A stretch of DNA of 64,000 nt from Achromobacter pulmonis. GTDB lineage: Bacteria > Pseudomonadota > Gammaproteobacteria > Burkholderiales > Burkholderiaceae_B. The stretch spans positions 158,100-222,099 of the forward strand of contig NZ_POQS01000002.1 in NCBI RefSeq assembly GCF_002885955.2. The letters run 5' to 3'. Shown here piece after piece: positions 28,424 to 35,558 of the stretch (within the stretch, counting starts at the first letter, position 1; each line of letters starts with the position of its first letter). Made by a program: the position numbers and the translations under genes. The notes under the pieces were generated by a model. That model was given only the letters and a program-made list of their open reading frames with translations. It was not told the DNA's origin and ran no database searches.

Positions 28424-28439
28424 CATCAAAAAACATCAT
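28424..28439. repeat. Direct repeat copy 2, candidate LacI-family operator
   Basis: CATCAAAAAACATCAT lies 22 bp before the TRAP binding-protein start and 90 bp from copy 1. Two sites at this spacing would suit DNA looping by a repressor dimer or tetramer. Confidence 0.45.
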
Positions 28440-28461
28440 AACCACGATTATGGAGACAACC

Positions 28462-29481
28462 ATGAAGCTGATGACCCGCCGCAGTGCCTTGCGCCGCCTG
28501 GGCGCCGTTCCCGCCCTGGCCCTGGCCAGCGGTTTCCCGATGATCGCGCGCGCCGCCGACTACACGCTGAAGTACGGCAACAACCTGCCCGTCACCCATC
28601 CGCTGAACATCCGCGCCCAGGAAGCGGCCGAACGCATCCTCAAGGAAAGCAATGGCCGGGTGGACATCAAGATCTTCCCCAACAACCAGCTGGGCGGCGA
28701 CACCGACATGCTGGCGCAGGTGCGCTCGGGCGGCATCGATTTCTTCACGCCGTCGGCGCTGGTCATCGCCACGCAGGTGCCGGTGGCGGCGATCAACGCC
28801 GTGGGCTTCGCCTTCAAGGACTACGACCAGGTCTGGAACGCCATGGACGGCGCGCTGGGCGCGCACGTGCGCGCCGCCATCGCGCAGCGCCGCCTCTACG
28901 CCTTCGAAAAAATGTGGGACAACGGCTTTCGCCAGACCACCAGCAGCAAGGCGCCGGTGCAGACCGCCGCCGACATGGACGGCCTCAAGATCCGCGTGCC
29001 GGTGAGCTCGCTGCCCATCTCCATGTTCAAGGGCCTGGGCGCCGCGCCGGCCAGCCTGCAGTTCAGCGAAGTCTATTCCTCGCTGCAGACCAAGGTGGTC
29101 GACGCCCAGGAAAACCCGCTGCCCATCATCCAGGTCGCCAAGCTGTACGAAGTGCAGAAGTACTGCTCGCTCACCAACCACATCTGGGACGGCTACTGGT
29201 TCATCGCCAACGGCCGCATGTGGGAAGGCCTGCCGCAGGACCTCAAGACGGTCGTCGCCCGCGGCATCAACGAGGCCGGCCTGGCGCAGCGCGAGGACAT
29301 CAAGAAGCTCAACGCGTCGGTGCAGTCCGACCTGGAAGCCAAGGGCCTGCTGTTCAACCAGCCCTCGGCAGACAGCTTCCGCCAGCAGCTGCGCAACGCC
29401 GGTTTCTACAAGGAATGGCAGGGCCGCTTCGGCAACGAGGCCTGGACCCTGCTGGAGCAGGCCGTCGGCAAACTGGCCTGA
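28462..29481 (+). CDS. TRAP transporter periplasmic binding protein (DctP family)
   Basis: About 339 residues. The N-terminus (MTRRSALRRLGAVPALALASGF, mature from about AADYTL) has paired arginines reminiscent of a Tat signal. DctP motifs include DGLKIRVPVSSLPISMF with the ligand-binding arginine and SEVYSSLQTKVVDAQENPLPII. The start at 28462 was chosen because an ATG four codons earlier contains the GGAG ribosome site in its own codons. First gene of the operon with the permease, VOC protein, RuBisCO-like protein and kinase. Confidence 0.93.
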   Translation: MKLMTRRSALRRLGAVPALALASGFPMIARAADYTLKYGNNLPVTHPLNIRAQEAAERILKESNGRVDIKIFPNNQLGGDTDMLAQVRSGGIDFFTPSALVIATQVPVAAINAVGFAFKDYDQVWNAMDGALGAHVRAAIAQRRLYAFEKMWDNGFRQTTSSKAPVQTAADMDGLKIRVPVSSLPISMFKGLGAAPASLQFSEVYSSLQTKVVDAQENPLPIIQVAKLYEVQKYCSLTNHIWDGYWFIANGRMWEGLPQDLKTVVARGINEAGLAQREDIKKLNASVQSDLEAKGLLFNQPSADSFRQQLRNAGFYKEWQGRFGNEAWTLLEQAVGKLA

Positions 29482-29490
29482 GGTCGCGCC

Positions 29491-31371
29491 ATGTCCTCCC
29501 TGTCCGCTCCCCACGCCGCGCCGCCCCTGCTGCCGGCCCATCCCCTGCGCCGGGCCGCCGGCGCAATAGACAGCCTGCTGGGCTGCGTGGTCGAACACGC
29601 GGCGGCGGCCATCGTGCTGGTCGAGATCGCGGTGCTGTTCGCCGGCGTGGTCGCGCGCTACGCCCTGCACAGCCCGCTGGTCTGGTCCGACGAACTGGCG
29701 TCCATCCTGTTCCTGTGGCTGTCCATGCTGGGCGCGGTCGTGGCGCTGCGGCGCGGCGAACACATGCGCATGACGGCCTTCGTCAACAACGTCGGCCCCG
29801 CGCGCCGCGCGCAGCTGGAAACGGCGGCGCTGGCGGCCTCGCTGGCCTTCCTGGCGCTGATCCTGGCCCCGGCCATCGAGTATGCGCACGAAGAACACTT
29901 CATCGTCACGCCGGCGCTTGAACTGAGCAACGCCTGGCGCGCCGCCGCCATTCCGGTCGGCATGGGGCTGATGGCCATCGTGGCGCTGCTGCGCCTGGCG
30001 CGTACCCAGACCCTGCCGCAGATGCTGGCGGCGCTGGCCGGCGCGGCGGCCGTGGTGGGGCTGTTCTGGCTGGCCCAGCCGCTTTTCTCTACGCTGGGCA
30101 AGCTGAACCTGGTGATCTTCTTCGTGGGCATCGTCGCAGCCACCGTGTTCGCCGGCGTGCCCATCGCGTTCTCGTTCGCGCTGGCCACCTTCTCCTACTT
30201 GGCGCTGACCACCAACACCCCCATGCTGGTGATGGTGGGCCGCCTGGACGAAGGCATGTCGCATCTGATGCTGCTGGCGGTGCCGCTGTTCATCTTCCTG
30301 GGCTCGCTGATCGAGATGACCGGCATGGCGCGCGCCATGATCCAGTTCCTGGCCAGCCTGCTTGGCCACGTCCGCGGCGGCCTCTCATACGTGCTGATCG
30401 GCGCCATGTACCTGGTGTCGGGCATTTCCGGCTCCAAGATCGCCGACATGGCGGCCATCGCCCCGGTGCTGTTTCCCGAGATGCAGAAGCGCGGCGCCAA
30501 GCCGGGCGACCTGGTGGCGCTGCTGTCGGCCACCGGCGCCCAGACCGAGACCATTCCGCCCTCCATCGTGCTCATCACCATCGGTTCGGTCACCGGCGTG
30601 TCGATCGCGGCGCTGTTCACCGGCGGCCTGCTGCCGGCGGTGGTGCTGGGCCTGGCGCTGTGCTCGGTGGTCTGGTGGCGCTACCGCAAGGAAGACCTGA
30701 GCCTGGCCCAGCGCTTCACCTTGCGCGAAATCGGCCGCTACTTCGTGATCGCCCTGCCCGCCGTGGCCCTGCCCTTCGTGATCCGCGCGGCCGTGGTCGA
30801 AGGCGTGGCCACCGCCACCGAAGTCTCCACCATCGGCATCGTCTATTCCGTGGTCATCGGCCTGCTGATCTACCGCCGCTTCGACTGGGCCCGCCTCAAG
30901 CCCATGCTGATCGAGACCGCCTCGCTGTCCGGCGCCATCATGCTGATCGTGGGCTGCGCCACCGCCATGGCCTGGGCGCTGACGCAATCGGGATTCTCCG
31001 GCGACCTGGCGCGCCTGATGGCCGACATGCCCGGCGGCTCGTACGGCTTCCTGGCCGTGTCCATCGTGGCCTTTATCATCCTGGGCAGCGTGCTCGAAGG
31101 CATACCGGCCATCGTGCTGTTCGGCCCGCTGCTGTTCCCGATCGCGCAGCAGGCCGGCGTGCACGAGGTGCACTACGCCATGGTCGTGATCTTCGCGATG
31201 GGCATCGGCCTGTTCGCGCCGCCGTTCGGCGTGGGCTACTACGGCGCCTGCGCCATCAGCCGGGTCGATCCCAACGAAGGCATCGGGCCGATCTGGGGCT
31301 ACGTCGCCGCGCTGCTCATCGGCCTGGTGATCGTGGCGGCCTTCCCCTGGTTCTCCATCGGTTTCCTGTAA
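29491..31371 (+). CDS. Fused TRAP transporter permease (DctQ-DctM)
   Basis: A 626-residue fusion. Residues up to about 180 are a DctQ domain (FAGVVARYALHSPLVWSDELASILFLWLSMLGAVVALRRGEHMRM), and residues from about 205 onward are a DctM domain (SYVLIGAMYLVSGISGSKIADMAAIAPVLFPEM; TETIPPSIVLITIGSVTGVS). Such fusions are common in TRAP systems for sugar acids and sialic acid, though not restricted to them. Inner membrane, with roughly 16 helices. It follows the binding-protein gene after 9 bp. Confidence 0.95.
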   Translation: MSSLSAPHAAPPLLPAHPLRRAAGAIDSLLGCVVEHAAAAIVLVEIAVLFAGVVARYALHSPLVWSDELASILFLWLSMLGAVVALRRGEHMRMTAFVNNVGPARRAQLETAALAASLAFLALILAPAIEYAHEEHFIVTPALELSNAWRAAAIPVGMGLMAIVALLRLARTQTLPQMLAALAGAAAVVGLFWLAQPLFSTLGKLNLVIFFVGIVAATVFAGVPIAFSFALATFSYLALTTNTPMLVMVGRLDEGMSHLMLLAVPLFIFLGSLIEMTGMARAMIQFLASLLGHVRGGLSYVLIGAMYLVSGISGSKIADMAAIAPVLFPEMQKRGAKPGDLVALLSATGAQTETIPPSIVLITIGSVTGVSIAALFTGGLLPAVVLGLALCSVVWWRYRKEDLSLAQRFTLREIGRYFVIALPAVALPFVIRAAVVEGVATATEVSTIGIVYSVVIGLLIYRRFDWARLKPMLIETASLSGAIMLIVGCATAMAWALTQSGFSGDLARLMADMPGGSYGFLAVSIVAFIILGSVLEGIPAIVLFGPLLFPIAQQAGVHEVHYAMVVIFAMGIGLFAPPFGVGYYGACAISRVDPNEGIGPIWGYVAALLIGLVIVAAFPWFSIGFL

Positions 31372-31429
31372 GTCTCCCGCGGGGCCGCGGCCCCGCGCTT
31401 TCCAACCCTCAAAGCTGCAAAGTCCGATC

Positions 31430-31969
31430 ATGAGTCGATTCCTGGGCGAAATCCGCCAACTCGGTTACGTGGTGCACGATATCGAAGCCGCCATGGACTA
31501 CTGGAGCGCCACGCTGGGCGTGGGCCCCTGGTACTACAACCCGCGCGTGCCCATCGTGAACTACCGCTACGACGGCGCCAGCCATGAGCCGCACAACTCG
31601 GTGGCGCTGGCCAACTCCGGCTACGTGCAGGTCGAGCTGATCCAGACCCGCAACGACGTGCCCTCCATGTACCGCGACTTCCTGCAGGCCGGCCGCACCG
31701 GCCTGCAGCACGTGGCCTACTGGACCGAGGACTACGACGCCGATCTCGAACGCCTGCTGGCGCAGGGCTTCAAGCCCAAGATGAGCGGCGAAGTCGGCGA
31801 AAAAGGACGCTTCATCTATTTCGATACCGAGTACCACCCCGGCACCGTGATCGAGCTGTCCGAAGTGGCCGGCCCCAAGGGCCGCCTGTTCGACCTGATC
31901 CGCGACAGCGCGCGCGACTGGGACGGCAAGGACCCCGTGCGCCCCTTCCCCGACCTGAGCCGACTCTGA
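31430..31969 (+). CDS. VOC (vicinal oxygen chelate) superfamily protein
   Basis: A 179-residue glyoxalase-fold protein. IRQLGYVVHDIEAAMDYWSATLGVGPWYY is a classic VOC first module, TGLQHVAYWTEDYDADLERLLAQGF opens the second, and HPGTVIELSEV gives the final metal-ligand glutamate. VOC enzymes isomerise, epimerise, lyse or oxygenate metal-chelated substrates. In this operon an isomerase or lyase step on a ketoacid or sugar-acid intermediate is plausible but unproven. It lies between the permease and the RuBisCO-like gene with short gaps. Confidence 0.85.
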   Translation: MSRFLGEIRQLGYVVHDIEAAMDYWSATLGVGPWYYNPRVPIVNYRYDGASHEPHNSVALANSGYVQVELIQTRNDVPSMYRDFLQAGRTGLQHVAYWTEDYDADLERLLAQGFKPKMSGEVGEKGRFIYFDTEYHPGTVIELSEVAGPKGRLFDLIRDSARDWDGKDPVRPFPDLSRL

Positions 31970-31988
31970 AGCGCCCGCCCATCGCCCT

Positions 31989-33266
31989 ATGAACTCCCAA
32001 TCGTTTACCGCCACCTACCTGATCGAAACCCCGCTGGACCCCGCCCGGGTGGCCGAGGTCATGGCCGGCGAGCAGTCCTGCGGCACCTTCACGCGGGTGC
32101 AGGGCGAAACCGACGAGCTGCGCGCGCGCGCCCGCGCGCGCATCGAATCCCTGGAGGAACTGGAGACCGTCAGCGCCCCCAGCCTGCCCAACGCCTGGCT
32201 GGCGCGCCAGCCGGGCGGCATGCCGGCGCGCTACCGGCGCGCGCGGGTGCGCATCGCCTTTCCGGTCGCCAACGTCGGCGCCAACCTGCCCACGCTGGCA
32301 GCCACCGTCGGCGGCAACCTGTACGACCTGGGCGAAGCCACCGGCCTGCGCCTGGAAAGCCTCGAACTGCCCGCCAACTACCGCGCCCAGTTCGACATGC
32401 CCCGGGCCGGCATCGCCGGCACGCGCGCCCTGACCGGCGTGGCCAGCGGGCCGCTGGTGGGCACCATCATCAAGCCCAACGTCGGCCTCTCGCCCGAGCA
32501 GACCGCGCACCTGGTGGCGCAGCTGTGCGCCGCCGGCGTGGACTTCATCAAGGACGACGAGGTCTGCGCCAACCCGGCCCATGCCCCGCTGGCGCAGCGC
32601 GTGGCCGCCGTGATGGCCGTGGTGCGCGCGCACCGCGAACGCACCGGCCGCCAGGTCATGGTGGCGTTCAACATCAGCGACGAAACCGACGCCATGCGCC
32701 GCCACGCCGAGCTGATCGAACGCGAGCAAGGCAGCTGCGCCATGGTCAGCCTGAACCACTGCGGCTACTCCGCCGTCCAGACCCTGCGCCGCAGCACGCC
32801 GCTGGCGCTGCACGGCCACCGCAACGGCTACGGCGCGCTGTCGCGCCACCCCATGCTGGGCGTGGGATTCCAGGCCTACCAGACGCTGTGGCGGCTGGCG
32901 GGCGTGGACCACATGCACGTGCACGGCCTGCAGGGCAAGTTCTCGCAGGACGACCAGGAAGTAGTGGACGCCGCGCGCGACTGCCTGGCTGCGCTGACCT
33001 TCGGCATCGACGACGCGGTGATGCCGGCGTTCTCGTCCGGCCAGTGGGCCGGCACCGTGCCCGCCACCTGGTCGGCGGTGCGCAGCGACGACCTGCTGTT
33101 CATGTCGGGCGGCGGCATCCTGGCCCACCCGGACGGCCCCGCCGCCGGCGTGCAGAGCATCCGCCAGGCCTGGCAGGCCGCGCGCGAAGGACAGGCCCTG
33201 CAGGACTACGCGCGCCAGGCGCCCGAACTGCAACGGGCGCTGGACTTCTTCGGAAACCGCGCATGA
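31989..33266 (+). CDS. RuBisCO-like protein (form IV, RLP)
   Basis: A 425-residue RuBisCO-superfamily large-subunit homologue. GTIIKPNVGLSPE carries the first catalytic Lys (162); the third residue, Lys in TxKPKLG of true RuBisCO, is Asn. GVDFIKDDE keeps the carbamylated Lys188 and metal ligands Asp190/Glu191. LHGHRNG, HMHVHGLQGKF (Lys317) and MSGGGI follow the loop order of RuBisCO. It will not fix CO2 in a Calvin cycle; no phosphoribulokinase is present. In known isoapionate catabolism an RLP (OiaX) decarboxylates a phosphorylated 3-oxo acid made by a DUF1537 kinase, and such a kinase is encoded next. Confidence 0.92.
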   Translation: MNSQSFTATYLIETPLDPARVAEVMAGEQSCGTFTRVQGETDELRARARARIESLEELETVSAPSLPNAWLARQPGGMPARYRRARVRIAFPVANVGANLPTLAATVGGNLYDLGEATGLRLESLELPANYRAQFDMPRAGIAGTRALTGVASGPLVGTIIKPNVGLSPEQTAHLVAQLCAAGVDFIKDDEVCANPAHAPLAQRVAAVMAVVRAHRERTGRQVMVAFNISDETDAMRRHAELIEREQGSCAMVSLNHCGYSAVQTLRRSTPLALHGHRNGYGALSRHPMLGVGFQAYQTLWRLAGVDHMHVHGLQGKFSQDDQEVVDAARDCLAALTFGIDDAVMPAFSSGQWAGTVPATWSAVRSDDLLFMSGGGILAHPDGPAAGVQSIRQAWQAAREGQALQDYARQAPELQRALDFFGNRA

Positions 33267-34612
33267 CCCGCGACCAGCGCGGCCCCGCGCCGCCGCGTGT
33301 GGGCTGGTACGGAGACGACTTCACCGGCGCCACCGACACGCTGGCCGAAGTCTCGCGCGCCGGCCTGCGCAGCCTGCTGTTCCTGGGCGTGCCGACGCCG
33401 CAGCAACTGAGCCGCGCCGGCGCGCTGGACGCCATCGGCATCGCGGGCGCGGCCCGCGCCATGCCGCCAGCCGAAATGCAGGACGAGCTCGACGCCGTGG
33501 GCCGCTTCATGGCCGGGCGCGGCGTGCGCGTGCTGCACTACAAGTGTTGCTCCACGTTCGACAGCGCGCCGCACGTCGGCAATATCGCCGCCGCCATCCA
33601 GGCGCTGCGCCGCCACATGCCCAACCCGCTGGTGCCCATCGTGGGCGGGCAGCCCAGCATCGGGCGCTATTGCAGCTTCGCGCAGCTCTTCGCCCGCGCC
33701 GGCGGCGCCCCCGCGATCCACCGCATCGACCGCCACCCGGTCATGCGCGCGCACCCGGTCACACCCATGCACGAAGCCGACCTGCGGCTGCACCTCGCGG
33801 CGCAAGGCCTGCGCGAGATCCGGTCGGTGCCGCACACCGACTACCCGCGCCTGCGCCGGCCGGCCGACGCGCCCGTGCTGGAAGACTGGATCGACGGCGT
33901 CGTCGAATCCGCCGACGGCCCCCTGCTGCTGGACCTGATCGACGACGAGCAGCTCCCGGTGATCGGCCGCCTCATCTGGCGCGCGGCCGCCTGCCTGCCG
34001 CTGCTGGCGGTCGGCCCCAGCAGCGTGCAGCAGGCGCTGGCCCGCGCCATGCCGGGCGGCCGCGCCGCCGCCGTCGACGCACCGCTGGCGCCGGCCTCGG
34101 GGCCGGTGCTGGTGGTGGCGGGCAGCCTGTCGCCGGTCACCGCGCAGCAGATCGCCGCGTGCCGGCGCTATGCGCGCCAGCCGCTCTCCGTGCAACGGCT
34201 GCTCTCGGACCCCGGCTACGCCGCCGCGCAGTCGCGCGAGGCCGTCGCCGCGCTGGTTCAGGGCCGCAACGTGCTGGTCCATACCGACCGGCCCGAGCAG
34301 GCCCCCAGCGCCGCGCACACCGCCGCCACCGCCCGCGCCACCGCGCAGCTTGCCGCCGCCATCGTGCGGGGCTGCGCGCAGGCGGGCCGACGGCTGGGCC
34401 GCGTCGGCATCGCCGGCGGCGACACCTCCAGCCAGGCCACCCTCGCCCTCGGCCTGTGGGGCCTGGCGTTTCGCTGCGTGCTGGCGCCCGGCGTCACGGT
34501 CAGCGTCGCGCGCAGCGACGACCCGCGCATCGACGGCATGGAGCTGATGCTCAAGGGCGGCCAGATGGGCGGCGACCTGCTGTTCGACGAACTGGCGCAG
34601 GGGCAGGCCTGA
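33263..34612 (+). CDS. Four-carbon/branched acid sugar kinase family protein (DUF1537, OtnK/OiaK-like)
   Basis: A 449-residue two-domain kinase. The N-terminal substrate domain has GWYGDDFTGATDTLAEVSRAGL; the C-terminal nucleotide-binding domain has VGIAGGDTSSQATLALGL and DGMELMLKGGQMGG, the equivalents of SGGDT and LKSGNFG. Family members phosphorylate 3- or 4-oxo acid sugars with ATP. It is translationally coupled to the RuBisCO-like gene by an ATGA overlap, which makes it very likely that the kinase product feeds the RLP. Confidence 0.92.
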   Translation: MTRDQRGPAPPRVGWYGDDFTGATDTLAEVSRAGLRSLLFLGVPTPQQLSRAGALDAIGIAGAARAMPPAEMQDELDAVGRFMAGRGVRVLHYKCCSTFDSAPHVGNIAAAIQALRRHMPNPLVPIVGGQPSIGRYCSFAQLFARAGGAPAIHRIDRHPVMRAHPVTPMHEADLRLHLAAQGLREIRSVPHTDYPRLRRPADAPVLEDWIDGVVESADGPLLLDLIDDEQLPVIGRLIWRAAACLPLLAVGPSSVQQALARAMPGGRAAAVDAPLAPASGPVLVVAGSLSPVTAQQIAACRRYARQPLSVQRLLSDPGYAAAQSREAVAALVQGRNVLVHTDRPEQAPSAAHTAATARATAQLAAAIVRGCAQAGRRLGRVGIAGGDTSSQATLALGLWGLAFRCVLAPGVTVSVARSDDPRIDGMELMLKGGQMGGDLLFDELAQGQA

Positions 34613-34689
34613 CGCCGTACGCCGCGCTTGCGGGTTATGCTGCGCCGTTGCGCCCGCCCGTCGGCGCCCCGACCCAGGAGACTCCCCGC

Positions 34690-35556
34690 ATGAACCGGCT
34701 GCTGCGCGCCTCGGCCATGGCCGCATTCACGCTGTGCGTATCCGCCGCGGCCGCCGCCGCGCCGGCCACCCGCGCCGAATGGAGCGGCGCCGCGGCGCGC
34801 CAGCTGCAACGCCACCTGACCATGCCCAAGGAAGCCGACGGCCTGCCCGGCCCGCTCAGCCTGAAACTGCGCCTCACCATCCTGCCCGACGGCGGGATAG
34901 ACAAGATCGAAGTGGCCGCCAGCTCCGGCCATGCGGCAGTGGACCGCGCCGCAGCCGCCATGGTCCGGCGCGCCGGGCCGCTGCCCGCCTTCGCCGCCGA
35001 CATGACCGGCGACAGGGAAATCCTGATGCTGCCGCTGCGCTTCGAACTGGAAGCGCCGCAAGAGAATCCGCCGGCCGCCGCCGCGCACCGCTACGCCGAC
35101 CCGGCGCGTGGCTACGGCGTGACCGTGCCCGCCCCCTACCGCATCCTGCCCAGCGGCAGGACGGCGGAATTCGACCTGCTGGTCAGGGTGGGCGATGCCA
35201 GCGGAGAGCGGTGCACCATCGGCTTTAACACCGCGCGCAAGGCGCTGACGGCCCATCCCGGCCGCGAGGCGCCGCTGTCGGCAGCCGCCCGGCTGGCCGC
35301 GGACGAAACCCTCGAAGCCGCGCAGGGCCGCGAACTGCAGGAACGCCGCACATTCGAATCGGCCGGCGCGCACGGCGTCGAATACGTGGCGCCGGCCGCG
35401 GACGCGGCGCTGCTGCGCTACACCGCCCTGCTCGACACGCCGGCCCTGCGCGTGGCGCTGGCCTGCACCGCCACGCGCGCGGCCATGCCGGCCGCCCTGG
35501 CCGACTTCCGCCGCATCCGGGACGGGATCAGCCTGGGATCGCCGGACGCGCCTTGA
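34690..35556 (+). CDS. Exported protein with TonB C-terminal-like domain
   Basis: A 288-residue protein. The signal peptide (about residues 1-24, MNRLLRASAMAAFTLCVSAAAAAA) is followed by a TonB-C/energy-transducer-like domain (LPGPLSLKLRLTILPDGGIDKIEVAASSGHAAVDRAAAAMVRRAGPLPAF, about residues 50-100). The rest, about residues 125-285, has no recognised domain. The N-terminal anchor and proline-rich spacer of a real TonB are missing, so it is unlikely to energise receptors itself. Function unknown. It converges on comEC with 2 bp between stops. Confidence 0.75.
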   Translation: MNRLLRASAMAAFTLCVSAAAAAAPATRAEWSGAAARQLQRHLTMPKEADGLPGPLSLKLRLTILPDGGIDKIEVAASSGHAAVDRAAAAMVRRAGPLPAFAADMTGDREILMLPLRFELEAPQENPPAAAAHRYADPARGYGVTVPAPYRILPSGRTAEFDLLVRVGDASGERCTIGFNTARKALTAHPGREAPLSAAARLAADETLEAAQGRELQERRTFESAGAHGVEYVAPAADAALLRYTALLDTPALRVALACTATRAAMPAALADFRRIRDGISLGSPDAP

Positions 35557-35558
35557 AC

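Noticed and set aside
31989..33266. True RuBisCO large subunit for CO2 fixation
   Set aside because: The TxKPKLG-equivalent motif has Asn in place of the second Lys, and no small subunit or phosphoribulokinase gene is present; context is catabolic with a DUF1537 kinase.
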